A DNA stretch of 64,000 nucleotides from Cytophagales bacterium. Its GTDB lineage: Bacteria; Bacteroidota; Bacteroidia; Cytophagales; Cyclobacteriaceae. Positions within the stretch are counted from its first letter, which is position 1; each line of letters begins with the position of its first letter. The notes below the pieces were generated by a model, which was given only the letters and a program-made list of their open reading frames with translations, made no database searches and was not told the origin of the DNA. This document shows, one piece after another, positions 34,951 through 43,472 of the stretch. The stretch lies in contig JAFLBR010000001.1 in assembly GCA_017303795.1 (NCBI GenBank), forward strand, positions 1 to 64,000, given 5' to 3'. The position numbers and the translations under genes are program-made.

Positions 34951-35463
34951 CTACCCAGCAGTTGCCCTATTCTGAAACAAAGGTTTTAAAATCGTGCGGT
35001 CTAGCAGTACGAACAACAAACCAAGGTTTAAAAAGATTATTCCGTTAATCAACACTTTGGTATTAAAGGGAATATTGATTTTGGGTAATTCAAGTAAGCG
35101 GTTTTGCACGGGTGGTTCAATCAGCAATGTGGTGGAGGTATCAAAGGCACCCAACGTTAGCAAGCCCAAGGCAATACCCGAGGCCACCATAGAACCAATC
35201 AATAAAATCAAACCCCGCCTGGCGGAAATATTTTGTGTTTTTACACGATCCAAACCTTGCATGACAACCGCAGTAAAGTTTGAACTCGGGTTCTCCAACA
35301 CACTGGTTTGTTTCAGGTAAGTCTGGATGGTGCGTAGTTCATCCAAACGCTGCGTTAAGGCAGGTGTTTCGGCAAGTTGTGCTTTAAGGGCTGCCACTTC
35401 ATTTGCCTCTAACTCACTATTGAGGTAGCGCAGCAGGTATTCGTCAGTTATGGGTAACTTCAT
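34951..35463 (-). CDS. Anti-sigma factor (membrane) paired with the ECF sigma factor
   Basis: The protein has 170 residues. The N-terminal ~80 residues (ITDEYLLRYLNSELEANEVA, TPALTQRLDELRTIQTYLKQ) look like the helical sigma-binding region of anti-sigma proteins; no zinc-binding His/Cys set is present. Two hydrophobic segments follow (LILLIGSMVASGIALGLLTL and VLINGIIFLNLGLLFVLLD). It starts 4 bases after the sigma gene stop on the same strand, the normal arrangement. The identification rests on this context and the topology. Confidence 0.7.
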   Translation of the reverse strand: MKLPITDEYLLRYLNSELEANEVAALKAQLAETPALTQRLDELRTIQTYLKQTSVLENPSSNFTAVVMQGLDRVKTQNISARRGLILLIGSMVASGIALGLLTLGAFDTSTTLLIEPPVQNRLLELPKINIPFNTKVLINGIIFLNLGLLFVLLDRTILKPLFQNRATAG

Positions 35464-35467
35464 AGCA

Positions 35468-36028
35468 TTATAAAGTTAAAGCTTCTTCTTTTAAAATCCG
35501 TTTCAATTCTTCTGCCAATCGTTGTCGCGCACGGTGTACGCGCACTTTTACGGTATTGGCATTTTGTGCGGTAACAGCCGCTACTTCATCCAACGATAAT
35601 TCGTTTAAGTAAAACAGTTGCAACGCTAATCGGTCAGCTTCGTTTAGTGCTTGCATGGCTTTATGTACAAATTGTAGTTTATCATGTTGTTCAAGTTCAT
35701 GTTCGGCCAAACCCGTCTGCGGTATAATCGTTTTTTCTGCTGATTGAAAAACCGGTTTATGTTTCCGCTTGTAGCTAATGGCCGTGTTAAATGTAATCCG
35801 GTAAAGCCACGTGCTAAACCGGGCTTGTCGGTTAAAGTTCTTCAGGTATTGAAATGCTTTTATAAATGCATCCTGAGCGGCTTCCTCCGCTTCCACGCGA
35901 TTATCCAAAACTTTCAGCGCAATGGTAAAGGCAAAACTTTTGTGCTTATCTACCAAAAGCGCATAAGCTTGTCGGTCTCCGGCCAAAATCCGGTCGAGCA
36001 GTTTATTTTCTTCTTCCTGAGTGATCAC
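35468..36028 (-). CDS. ECF-type RNA polymerase sigma factor
   Basis: The protein has 186 residues starting at GTG 36028. Region 2 (RILAGDRQAYALLVDKHKSF, AEEAAQDAFIKAFQYLKNF, RQARFSTWLYRITFNTAISY) and region 4 (LALQLFYLNELSLDEVAAVT, NTVKVRVHRARQRLAEEL) are complete. It directs polymerase to stress or envelope promoters, held in check by the adjacent anti-sigma. A minus-strand ECF-like promoter lies immediately upstream, implying autoregulation, and places transcription start close to the GTG. Divergent from the small membrane protein gene at 36142. Confidence 0.9.
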   Translation of the reverse strand: MITQEEENKLLDRILAGDRQAYALLVDKHKSFAFTIALKVLDNRVEAEEAAQDAFIKAFQYLKNFNRQARFSTWLYRITFNTAISYKRKHKPVFQSAEKTIIPQTGLAEHELEQHDKLQFVHKAMQALNEADRLALQLFYLNELSLDEVAAVTAQNANTVKVRVHRARQRLAEELKRILKEEALTL

Positions 36029-36037
36029 GGCCTTTTG

Positions 36038-36064
36038 GACGCAGGTTTAGGAATTGAAGTTACA
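36038..36064 (-). promoter_or_regulatory. ECF-type promoter of the sigma/anti-sigma operon
   Basis: On the minus strand TGTAAC (36064 to 36059) and CGTC (36041 to 36038) are separated by 17 bases, as in ECF -35/-10 pairs. The expected start point is at about 36028-36031, essentially at the GTG start codon. Confidence 0.55.
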
Positions 36065-36084
36065 GGTTATTTTTTAAAATTTTC

Positions 36085-36112
36085 TGTAACCTTGCCCGTA
36101 ACGGTTTGCGTC
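36085..36112 (+). promoter_or_regulatory. ECF-type promoter of the divergent small membrane protein gene
   Basis: TGTAAC (36085-36090) and CGTC (36109-36112) are separated by 18 bases, mirroring the promoter of the sigma gene. Transcription should start near 36118-36120, about 23 bases before the ATG at 36142. Confidence 0.55.
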
Positions 36113-36141
36113 AAAGGGACAACATTTAAAACATAATCTGT

Positions 36142-36495
36142 ATGAACGAAGAAGAAATCATCATTCCGGTATTAGGCATCATGCTTCCTATTATTATCAC
36201 CTTGGGTGCCTTTATCATGATTGTTTACGTACGCAAGTTCGAAAACATAGAGCGCATGGCGATAATTGAGAAAGGTCTGGCGCCCGATCTGTTTAAAAAA
36301 GAACGATCAACTTCCGGAGCATTGCGGGCGGCATTACTTTTAATGGGAGGTGGCTTTGGTTTGCTGATGGGCTATTGGCTTGACGAAGTATTTAACATGC
36401 GCGAAGTGGCTTACTTCTCTATGTTATTTATTTTCGGAGGTGGGGGCTTAGGTCTTGCCTACATCATTGAAGAAAAGAAAAACAAGCCGGCTTAA
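36142..36495 (+). CDS. Small membrane protein, DUF6249-like
   Basis: The protein has 117 residues with three hydrophobic segments: IIIPVLGIMLPIIITLGAFI, the ALRAALLLMGGGFGLLMGYW region, and YFSMLFIFGGGGLGLAYIIE. Between the first two is RKFENIERMAIIEKGL, a cytosolic motif common in the DUF6249 group. The function is unknown. It is divergent from the ECF sigma gene, and its promoter has the same ECF elements, so it is probably a direct target of that sigma factor. Its tail lies 2 bases from the convergent DASS transporter gene. Confidence 0.65.
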   Translation: MNEEEIIIPVLGIMLPIIITLGAFIMIVYVRKFENIERMAIIEKGLAPDLFKKERSTSGALRAALLLMGGGFGLLMGYWLDEVFNMREVAYFSMLFIFGGGGLGLAYIIEEKKNKPA

Positions 36496-36497
36496 GC

Positions 36498-37961
36498 TTA
36501 CAGTATTAGGGGAATTAAAAACTTTGCCCCGGCATAAATGAGTAAAAGCGCAATAATGTTCATCATCAATCCGGCCCGCATCATATCTTTCACTTTCATG
36601 TGGCCGCTGGAAAAAACAATGGCGTTGGGCGGTGTGGCTACCGGAAACATAAAAGCCATGCTGGCACCAAAGGCTACGGGCATGCCAAGTAAAATCGGTT
36701 CAATACCCAGGTTGGTAGCAATGCCAAAAACAACGGGAATAAAAATCTGAACCAACGCTACATTACTCATTAGTTCGGTAATGAAAATAGATGCTGCTAT
36801 CAATCCAAACAAAAGCCAGTTAACCGACTGGCTTTGTTGTGCAATGTAACTTCCTACTGCCTGAATTATTCCGGCACTCGATAAACCTTGCGCCAGACAA
36901 AGTCCGCCACCAAACAGAATCAGAATTCCCCACGATAGTTTCTCCGTGTCCTTCCACACCAACAAAAATTTAAACTGCTTTAAACTGGCCGGTACCAGAA
37001 ACATAAGCGAACCACCCGCCATACCAATGTTGGTATCGTTCAAGAGTTCGCTGCCTAGTAATATATTTAAAGGCTGTTGAAAAATCCACAACAAAGAAGT
37101 GCTTGTAAAAACAGTAAGCACTAATTTTTCTTCTTTGCGCATCGGCCCAAGGTCAACAAGCCGGTTTTTGATCAGCGCATCCGCACCAGAAATTTGGTGG
37201 AGCTTATTTGGAAAAATAAATCGCGTAAGCATAAAATAGCCTAAACCCATAACTACTATACTTAGGGGTAATCCTACCAGCATCCATTTTCCAAACGAAA
37301 TTTTTTCGTGCGCAAACTGATCGAGCAAACCAACAAATACCACATTTGGAGGTGTACCGATAATGGTAGCAATACCACCAATGTTAGCAGCATAAGCTAT
37401 TACCAACATCAGCGCAATTCCAAAATTACGTTCACCAAGGGTTTGTGTTTCTTCAGTACTTCTGCGTAGCAGGTTAATAACCGATACTGCAATGGGCAAC
37501 ATCATCATAGCCGTAGCGGTGTTGCTGATCCACATACTGATAAAGCCGGTGGCAATAGTAAAACCTAAAATAATTCCGTTGCCGGAAGTTCCGGTTATGC
37601 GCACAAGATTAAGTGCAATGCGTTCGTGCAGCCGGTGTTTCTCCAAAGCCAATGCAATCATAAAACCGCCCATGAATAAAAAGATAATTGGGTTGGCATA
37701 AGGTGCAGCGGCCTCACTCATTTTCATGATGCCCAGAAACGGAAACAGTATAAGTGGTAACAATGCCGTTACCGGAACGGGAGCCGCTTCTGCAATCCAC
37801 CAGATAATCATCCACACGGCAACAGCCAGTACCTTGCCCGCAGTGGCCGAAATAAAATCAGGACCAACAAGGGTGGTGATTAATATGAAAGCAAGTGGCC
37901 CGGCAATGAAACCGATTTGCTTAACGATGGGATGATTGCTGCTTTCGTCCATGACATGCAA
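36498..37961 (-). CDS. DASS (SLC13) family sodium-coupled dicarboxylate/anion transporter
   Basis: The protein has 487 residues with about 11-12 membrane helices. The family signatures are visible: the first SNT-type motif in GFISMWISNTATAMMMLPIA, NIGGIATIIGTPPNVVFVGL, and the second in ITELMSNVALVQIFIPVVFG with VATPPNAIVFSSGHMKVKDM. Such proteins import succinate and related C4-dicarboxylates (some take sulphate) with sodium. The substrate is not decided. It is a single gene, with the RRM-protein terminator directly upstream. Confidence 0.9.
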   Translation of the reverse strand: MHVMDESSNHPIVKQIGFIAGPLAFILITTLVGPDFISATAGKVLAVAVWMIIWWIAEAAPVPVTALLPLILFPFLGIMKMSEAAAPYANPIIFLFMGGFMIALALEKHRLHERIALNLVRITGTSGNGIILGFTIATGFISMWISNTATAMMMLPIAVSVINLLRRSTEETQTLGERNFGIALMLVIAYAANIGGIATIIGTPPNVVFVGLLDQFAHEKISFGKWMLVGLPLSIVVMGLGYFMLTRFIFPNKLHQISGADALIKNRLVDLGPMRKEEKLVLTVFTSTSLLWIFQQPLNILLGSELLNDTNIGMAGGSLMFLVPASLKQFKFLLVWKDTEKLSWGILILFGGGLCLAQGLSSAGIIQAVGSYIAQQSQSVNWLLFGLIAASIFITELMSNVALVQIFIPVVFGIATNLGIEPILLGMPVAFGASMAFMFPVATPPNAIVFSSGHMKVKDMMRAGLMMNIIALLLIYAGAKFLIPLIL

Positions 37962-37969
37962 GAAAACAA

Positions 37970-37994
37970 AAATAGCGGGCTAAACCCGCTATTT
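37970..37994 (-). terminator. Intrinsic terminator of the RRM protein gene
   Basis: AAATAGCGGG (37970-37979) and CCCGCTATTT (37985-37994) form a perfect 10-bp stem. On the minus strand TTTTGTTTTC follows. It lies 28 bases beyond the RRM gene stop. Confidence 0.88.
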
Positions 37995-38021
37995 GATATT
38001 GAAGTTATGTAAGTGGATGCG

Positions 38022-38276
38022 TTATTCGGCCGGAGCTTTTGGATTGGCGGGCTTAACTACAATAGTTCGGCCATCCAATTCAGTTTCGTTAAGCGCAGCA
38101 ATGGCCTGTTTGGCTTCTTCATCGTTGGGCATTTCCACAAAACCGAAACCTTTAGAGCGACCGGTTTCACGGTCTTTAACAATCTTGGCTGAAGTCACCT
38201 CACCAAACTTGGCAAAGGCCGACTGAAGTTCTTCCGAGCGAGTCTTAAAATTTAAACGAGCAACGAAAATGTTCAT
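38022..38276 (-). CDS. RRM-type RNA-binding protein
   Basis: The protein has 84 residues, almost entirely one RNA recognition motif: RNP2 MNIFVARLNF at the N-terminus, RNP1 RSKGFGFVEM near residue 43, and helix EEAKQAIAALNETELDGRTI. The tail is short and proline/alanine-rich (KPANPKAPAE). Such small RRM proteins are common in Bacteroidota, where Hfq is usually absent, and act as post-transcriptional regulators that bind RNA in the cytoplasm. It is monocistronic with its own terminator. The 53-base region upstream of its start shows no clear -7 box. Confidence 0.9.
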   Translation of the reverse strand: MNIFVARLNFKTRSEELQSAFAKFGEVTSAKIVKDRETGRSKGFGFVEMPNDEEAKQAIAALNETELDGRTIVVKPANPKAPAE

Positions 38277-38390
38277 AATACAGCAATAGTTAAGTAGTAA
38301 AATGTTGATTTAAACGAAGAAAACCATTGCTGGTCGCTTCATCCATGTCCAAAATAGAAATTAATCTGAATTTTTCAAACCGATTTTAAA

Positions 38391-38429
38391 GACCTGTCAG
38401 TCTTTTGCGCTGGTAAGAAGACCTGACAG
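38391..38429 (-). terminator. Hairpin downstream of recN, with REP-like GACCTG repeats
   Basis: CTGTCAG (38394-38400) and CTGACAG (38423-38429) are complementary and flanked by TCTT/AAGA. On the minus strand GTCTTTAAAAT follows. It may end the recN operon transcript. Both arms are preceded by GACC/GACCTG, a motif seen again near 63490. Confidence 0.5.
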
Positions 38430-38435
38430 TTATTA

Positions 38436-40085
38436 TTAACCGATTAATTCCCGTGCATTTTCTATTGCGAGAGCCGATGGTGAAGCACCACCAATCATTT
38501 TGGCTATCTCGGTTATGCGTTCCTGCGGAGTAAGATTTTTAATTGCGGTAACCGTGCGGGCTCCTTTTGTTTCTTTGTACACAAACAAATGCGAATTGGC
38601 TTTGGCCGCGATTTGTGGTAAATGACTGATAGCAATTACCTGGTGGCGGGCCGACATTTCTTTCATGCGATTGCCCATCTGTATGGCGATCTCACCCGAA
38701 ATACCACTGTCAATTTCATCCAGAATTAATGTGGGCAATGCGGTGCGGCCAGCCATTACATATTTAATACTGAACATAACCCGCGAAAACTCGCCACCCG
38801 ATGCAACTTGTGCCAAGGGTTTAGGAGCCATGCCTTTGTTGGCACTAAAAAGAATTTCGATGGCATCAATGCCGCGCGCACCGGGTTCAACAACCTGATG
38901 ATCGATTGACAAGGCTGCATCTGGAATACCAAGTTCTTTCAACAACTTCACCAATTGTTTGGTAAGCGTGGCAAAAGTTTTTTGCCGACTTTGACTTAAC
39001 GTTGTTGCATCCTGATTAAGTTGTTTACCAGTTTTATCAACTCGTGTTGATGCTTCTTTCAGCAATACATCCAGGTTATTGGTTTTGTTAGCTTGCTCTT
39101 GCAGCGAATCGCGTAAGCTGATAAGTTCAGTTACTGTTTTGGTTTGATGCTTCAGTTGCAATTGATAAATGGTACTGATACGATCTTTCATTTCTTCGGC
39201 CTGCTTCGGATCGAATTCAACTTTTTCTTCGGCTTGTTCCAGTTCAGCAGCAACATCATTCAATTCAATGCGGGCACTTTCAATGCGTTGCAATAAATCC
39301 TGATAAGTGCTGGAGTAGGATGCAATAGCTTGTAGTTGATTGCGTACAGTTACCAAACTGGCTGTAATTGAAAAATCAGCTTGGAAAAGTTGTTGCAATG
39401 CTGCGTTAAGATTGCTTTTAATTTCTTCGGTATGTTCTGCAATCTTTAACTCGTCTTCTATTTTTTCAAGTTCGCCTTCAACCAGATTAGCTTTGGTAAG
39501 TTCTTCCAACTGAAACTTAACAAAGTCAGATTCTTTTTTGAGCTGTGTGCTTTCATTTTGTAGTTGCTGAAAAGCGGTAACAGCTTTTTGATAGTCGCTC
39601 CAACCAGTGCTGTAATTCTTTCGCAAGTCGGCATTACCGGCAAAGGAATCAATCAGGTTGAGTTGAAATTGTTTGGAGCCAAGTTCTAACGTTTCATGCT
39701 GCGAGTGGATGTCCATTAACCTCGATCCGATTTTACGCATCACGTCAAGTGTAACGGGCGTATCGTTTATAAAAGCACGACTCTTTCCGGTTGGTGCAAT
39801 TTCTCTGCGCAGTACGGCTTGTGTATCGTAATCCAGATTTTCTTCAGCAAAGATTTTTTCTAAGCCGTAATCGGCCACATTAAATACACCTTCGGTTACA
39901 CACTTTTCGGTTTCATCCCACAAGGCTTTGCTATCAGCCCGGTTGCCGAGCAGTAATCCGATAGCGCCTAGTAAAATAGATTTACCCGCTCCGGTTTCAC
40001 CCGTAATTACGTTCAGGCCACTAGCCGGAGTAAGCTCCAGATGTTTGATGAGCGCGTAATTTTTTATGGTGAGGTGGGTGAGCAT
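38436..40085 (-). CDS. recN: DNA repair protein RecN
   Basis: The protein has 549 residues. It is an SMC-like ATPase: Walker A GETGAGKSILLGAIG near residue 30, RAFINDTPVTLDVMR, coiled-coil arms (~150-370), signature region VASGGEFSRVMFSIKYVMAG, Walker B LPTLILDEIDSGISGEIAIQ, and H-loop HQVIAISHLPQIAAKA. It acts in double-strand break repair with RecA. It is last in a five-gene minus-strand operon after the DUF4835 gene (40-base gap). Confidence 0.95.
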   Translation of the reverse strand: MLTHLTIKNYALIKHLELTPASGLNVITGETGAGKSILLGAIGLLLGNRADSKALWDETEKCVTEGVFNVADYGLEKIFAEENLDYDTQAVLRREIAPTGKSRAFINDTPVTLDVMRKIGSRLMDIHSQHETLELGSKQFQLNLIDSFAGNADLRKNYSTGWSDYQKAVTAFQQLQNESTQLKKESDFVKFQLEELTKANLVEGELEKIEDELKIAEHTEEIKSNLNAALQQLFQADFSITASLVTVRNQLQAIASYSSTYQDLLQRIESARIELNDVAAELEQAEEKVEFDPKQAEEMKDRISTIYQLQLKHQTKTVTELISLRDSLQEQANKTNNLDVLLKEASTRVDKTGKQLNQDATTLSQSRQKTFATLTKQLVKLLKELGIPDAALSIDHQVVEPGARGIDAIEILFSANKGMAPKPLAQVASGGEFSRVMFSIKYVMAGRTALPTLILDEIDSGISGEIAIQMGNRMKEMSARHQVIAISHLPQIAAKANSHLFVYKETKGARTVTAIKNLTPQERITEIAKMIGGASPSALAIENARELIG

Positions 40086-40125
40086 ATTGGTGCTAAAATT
40101 AAAAACTCAACCCCTACAAATCGTC

Positions 40126-41022
40126 TTAGTTGGCGATGATTTTTTGATAAATGTTTCGCTTGGGATCGATGGAAGTGAGAATATCGTAGGCTTCCCTGCG
40201 CACATTCAGGTTTCCTTCCGAAAACACGTTCACCAATTCATTCGATTTGGCATCGAAAAACGAGATAACCGAAATGGCATTTGGGTAAATGGTCCAAACT
40301 TTTTTAATATTCTTCAATACCTCTAGAATTATTTCGCGACTTTGATCCGGAGTTTTCTCAAACGTATCTAACGCCAGCCGATGGTAACGATAGCTGTCTT
40401 TGCGCAAGTCAACCATTTGTGGATTGTTCAGATTCTCGACCAACGCAAATCGGTTTCTTGGATTACCTAATGACGCCCAGCCCGCCTGGTTAGAGGTTTG
40501 GGCATTGTTAACTACCTGCAAAGCTTTTTGAACAAAAGGATTGCCACCTAATTCTCCAAACGAATCATAATCTGCGGCCAGAACCACATACGCATAAAAT
40601 CCAAGCATGGAAGTAAGGTTGGTGATGTACGAGTTGTCGTTAAATTCCAACGGCAACGATTCGATGTATTCAAACTCCCAATCCCGATCGGCAAAGTTCA
40701 TTAATACGCTTTCGTAGTTACTGTTGTAAATGGGGCGAGCGGCCGTAATCTGCGCATTGGCAACAAAATTACCGATAGAAGGCATCTTGCTGATGTTTAG
40801 AAAAAGCGAGCAGTTTATTTTTTCGTGATTCTTATACGAATCGTTGGTCCATTTGCGGGTGTTCAGAAAGTTAGCGAAGGCGCGTTCCATGTCCTTAAAC
40901 ACAGCACGATCAGTAGTCTGAATCTGATCGGCATTAACGGTAACCTTAAAGAATAATTCCTGCGCTTTGGCCGAATGGGCCAGCAAGATCACTACACATA
41001 ATAATAGACTACGCATAAGCAT
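40126..41022 (-). CDS. DUF4835 family protein (PorD-like)
   Basis: The protein has 298 residues with a signal peptide (cut near KAQ, residue ~20). The body matches DUF4835, which is also annotated as type IX secretion protein PorD: FFKVTVNADQIQTTDRAVFK, KINCSLFLNISKMPSIGNFV, SLPLEFNDNSYITNLTSMLG, FYAYVVLAADYDSFGELGGN. It is a periplasmic or outer-membrane-associated protein. It overlaps the coaBC 3' end by 14 bases and precedes recN, an order conserved in Bacteroidota. A T9SS cargo gene lies about 2.5 kb away. Confidence 0.85.
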   Translation of the reverse strand: MLMRSLLLCVVILLAHSAKAQELFFKVTVNADQIQTTDRAVFKDMERAFANFLNTRKWTNDSYKNHEKINCSLFLNISKMPSIGNFVANAQITAARPIYNSNYESVLMNFADRDWEFEYIESLPLEFNDNSYITNLTSMLGFYAYVVLAADYDSFGELGGNPFVQKALQVVNNAQTSNQAGWASLGNPRNRFALVENLNNPQMVDLRKDSYRYHRLALDTFEKTPDQSREIILEVLKNIKKVWTIYPNAISVISFFDAKSNELVNVFSEGNLNVRREAYDILTSIDPKRNIYQKIIAN

Positions 41023-42205
41023 GTTCGATTATAGCTGTAACGATATCGGCTGCAACTTCTTTTTTAGATTTAAGATTAAATTCTTTCGAAGTGCTGACGC
41101 TTAAGATCGAGATTTTGTTGGTGTCGTGGCCAAAACCAGCACCAGCATCATTCAACGAGTTAAGTACAATCAAATCGAAGTTTTTGGCTTTTAATTTTGA
41201 TTGCGCATTTGTACGTTCATTCTCTGTTTCAAGTGCAAAGCCAACGGTAATTTGGCCAGGCTTTTTTAGTTTACCAAGCTCTGCGGCAATGTCGTAGGTC
41301 TTCACCAATTCAATTACCATCGGGCCACTTCCTTTTTTAATTTTCTGATCGGCTTTGGTTGCTGGTTTATAATCTGCCACTGCGGCCGAGAACACAGTAA
41401 TATCCGCGGAAGCAAAATGCGTTTTACTGGCCAGAAACATTTCTTCGGCTGAGTTAACCTTAACTACATTAACTCCGGCAGGCGCAGGTAAATGCGTTGG
41501 GCCCGAAACCAACGTAACTTCAGCGCCTTCGCGCGATAATTCTTCAGCAATGGCAAAGCCCATTTTACCGGTGCTATGGTTGCCAATAAACCGAACGGGA
41601 TCTAATGCTTCATAAGTTGGGCCAGCAGTAACCAATGCTTTTTTACCGGTAAGCCTACCGGGTTTAAAAAATTTTTCGATTGACTGCAGAATTTGTTCGG
41701 GTTCGGCCATGCGACCTGTTCCAATAAGTCCGCTCGCTAATTCGCCATGCGTAGGTTCAATCAATATGTTACCAAACGCGATTAGCTTTTTAAGATTAGC
41801 TTGAGTGGAGGCGTGTTGCCACATATCCAGATCCATAGCTGGAGCAAACAATACCGGACAGCGTGCAGATAGATAAGTAGCTAACAATAGATTATCACAA
41901 ATTCCATTGGCTATTTTAGCTATTGTATTGGCGCTGGCCGGAGCCAACACAAATACATCGGCCCATAAGCCAAGTTCTACATGATTATTCCATTGGCCGG
42001 TTTCATCCTTACTGAAATGTGTAAGTACCGGATTTTTAGAGAGGGTGGAGAGGGTAAGCGGTGTAATAAAATCATGGGCCGCAGCCGTCATTATTACTTT
42101 TACATCAGCCCCGTTTTTAACTAATAGCCGGACGAGCAGGGCTGATTTGTATGCGGCAATACTGCCGCATACACCCAGCAGAATTTTCTTTCCGGCAAGC
42201 GGCAT
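41009..42205 (-). CDS. coaBC: Bifunctional phosphopantothenoylcysteine decarboxylase/synthase CoaBC
   Basis: The protein has 398 residues. The N-terminal flavoprotein decarboxylase (ILLGVCGSIAAYKSALLVRL, the APAMDLDMWQH motif, and NGICDNLLLATYLSA with the catalytic-flap Cys) is followed by the synthase (KALVTAGPTYEALDPVRFIG, NHSTGKMGFAIAEEL, FSAAVADYKP). It makes 4'-phosphopantetheine from phosphopantothenate, cysteine and a nucleotide triphosphate, in coenzyme A synthesis. The ATG shares a base with the rpoZ stop (TAATG), so the two are coupled. Confidence 0.95.
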   Translation of the reverse strand: MPLAGKKILLGVCGSIAAYKSALLVRLLVKNGADVKVIMTAAAHDFITPLTLSTLSKNPVLTHFSKDETGQWNNHVELGLWADVFVLAPASANTIAKIANGICDNLLLATYLSARCPVLFAPAMDLDMWQHASTQANLKKLIAFGNILIEPTHGELASGLIGTGRMAEPEQILQSIEKFFKPGRLTGKKALVTAGPTYEALDPVRFIGNHSTGKMGFAIAEELSREGAEVTLVSGPTHLPAPAGVNVVKVNSAEEMFLASKTHFASADITVFSAAVADYKPATKADQKIKKGSGPMVIELVKTYDIAAELGKLKKPGQITVGFALETENERTNAQSKLKAKNFDLIVLNSLNDAGAGFGHDTNKISILSVSTSKEFNLKSKKEVAADIVTAIIEHAYA

Positions 42206-42534
42206 TACTCAGCTTTTACCTCAGCTTCAGTTTCGGCAGAACGCAGGCGGTAGTTCAGTTTTCCTTCCAGAAACTCTTCAATAGCAGAACTGGTTGGCTT
42301 AGGCATGCGCTCGTAGTAACGTGAGATTTCAATTTGCTCACGGTTTTCAAATACTTCTTCCAGGTTATCTACCGTAGTAGCAAACTCAGCAAGTTTGTTG
42401 TTAAGTTCTTCTTTCAGATTAACGGCAATCTGGCGGGCACGCTTTGAAATCACCACCACCGATTCGTATAGGTTTCCGGTTGGTGCTGCGATTTTATCCA
42501 TGTCGCGCGTAACAATAGATGGTTGAATAGCCAT
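42205..42534 (-). CDS. rpoZ: RNA polymerase omega subunit (Bacteroidota type)
   Basis: The protein has 109 residues. NLYESVVVISKRARQIAVNL carries the omega-type R-A-R-Q-I motif, followed by a helical region (KLAEFATTVDNLEEVFENRE) and the conserved PTSSAIEEFLEGKLNYR tail. It stabilises the beta-prime subunit of RNA polymerase. It sits 4 bases after the bamD stop and overlaps the coaBC start, an order typical of the phylum. Confidence 0.85.
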   Translation of the reverse strand: MAIQPSIVTRDMDKIAAPTGNLYESVVVISKRARQIAVNLKEELNNKLAEFATTVDNLEEVFENREQIEISRYYERMPKPTSSAIEEFLEGKLNYRLRSAETEAEVKAE

Positions 42535-42538
42535 GATA

Positions 42539-43348
42539 TTAAGATTTATTGCTTTTTAATTTATTAACTCGTTCTAAACTTTCGGTATAGTAGCGTTCAG
42601 CATCTTTCAAAAAGTTGCTGTTCGGAAAATTATCTACCAGTTCTTTGTAGTAATCTAAGGTTGTGTTGAAGCGTTCCAATTGTTTTGTGGCAATACTTAT
42701 AGAAGCCAACTCAAACTCCGCTTGTACTTTTAAGTAAGCACCTTCTTCTAAAAACTTAGAGTCCGGGTAATTCTTTTTAAAGTTATCTAATGAAATTACT
42801 GCGGCCTGGTACATCTTCAGCTTCAGGTAATGCTTGGCGTTATCAAATCCTTTCTTCTCCAGCTTTTGTTGACTTACGGTAATTACTTCAACTGCACGAT
42901 TCAGAAACTGACTGCCGGGATAACGATTCAAAAAGTTCTGCATCGCATTCATGGCTTCAATGCTGCTTTGCTGGTCTTTACTGGAATCGGGCGAGGACGC
43001 ATATAAACAATACGCATACATGAAGGTTGCTTCTTCTGCTAAGCTACTTCTGCCATAAGTTTCATAGAATGTTTTAAACTGATCGGAAGCTAACAAGTAC
43101 AACTTCTCATGATATTGGCAATACGCCAGATTAAACTCAACCTTTTCTCCTTCGGGCAAACCGCGCACTATAGGTAGAATAGATTCGAACAAAATAGAAG
43201 CGCGATAATAATCCTTCTTGGCGAAATAGTTCAGGCCGGCCTCGTACTTCACGCGCCAGTCTTCACTTTTTTCAATGCGTCTGAATTTGCTGCAACCAAC
43301 AGCAATCAGCGCAAGCAGGGTTATTGCCAGTAGACTTTTCTTAAACAT
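42539..43348 (-). CDS. bamD: Outer membrane protein assembly factor BamD
   Basis: The protein has 269 residues from ATG 43348; a TTG six codons earlier is less likely. A lipoprotein signal (LLAITLLALIAVGC) is followed by TPR-type helices: YEAGLNYFAKKDYYRASILF, RSSLAEEATFMYAYCLYASS, AMQNFLNRYPGSQFLNRAVE, FPNSNFLKDAERYYTESLER. It is the lipoprotein partner of BamA in outer-membrane protein insertion. It is the first gene of the operon bamD-rpoZ-coaBC-porD-recN, behind a strong promoter. Confidence 0.92.
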   Translation of the reverse strand: MFKKSLLAITLLALIAVGCSKFRRIEKSEDWRVKYEAGLNYFAKKDYYRASILFESILPIVRGLPEGEKVEFNLAYCQYHEKLYLLASDQFKTFYETYGRSSLAEEATFMYAYCLYASSPDSSKDQQSSIEAMNAMQNFLNRYPGSQFLNRAVEVITVSQQKLEKKGFDNAKHYLKLKMYQAAVISLDNFKKNYPDSKFLEEGAYLKVQAEFELASISIATKQLERFNTTLDYYKELVDNFPNSNFLKDAERYYTESLERVNKLKSNKS

Positions 43349-43405
43349 TGGTTGAGAGGATTTCAAAATCTTTAGAATTCTGGGCTTTGAGCCTATTTAA
43401 GCCTG

Positions 43406-43435
43406 CAAATATACTACAGGTAGCTAAAATAGCAA
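43406..43435 (-). promoter_or_regulatory. Canonical Bacteroidota promoter of the bamD operon
   Basis: On the minus strand the -33 TTG (43435 to 43433) and the -7 box TATATTTG (43413 to 43406) are separated by 19 bases, the expected spacing. The start site would be near 43399, giving a leader of about 50 bases to the bamD ATG. Confidence 0.75.
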
Positions 43436-43472
43436 TTCAGCCTTTTGGGCCTAAAACGCCAAAAACGGATGG

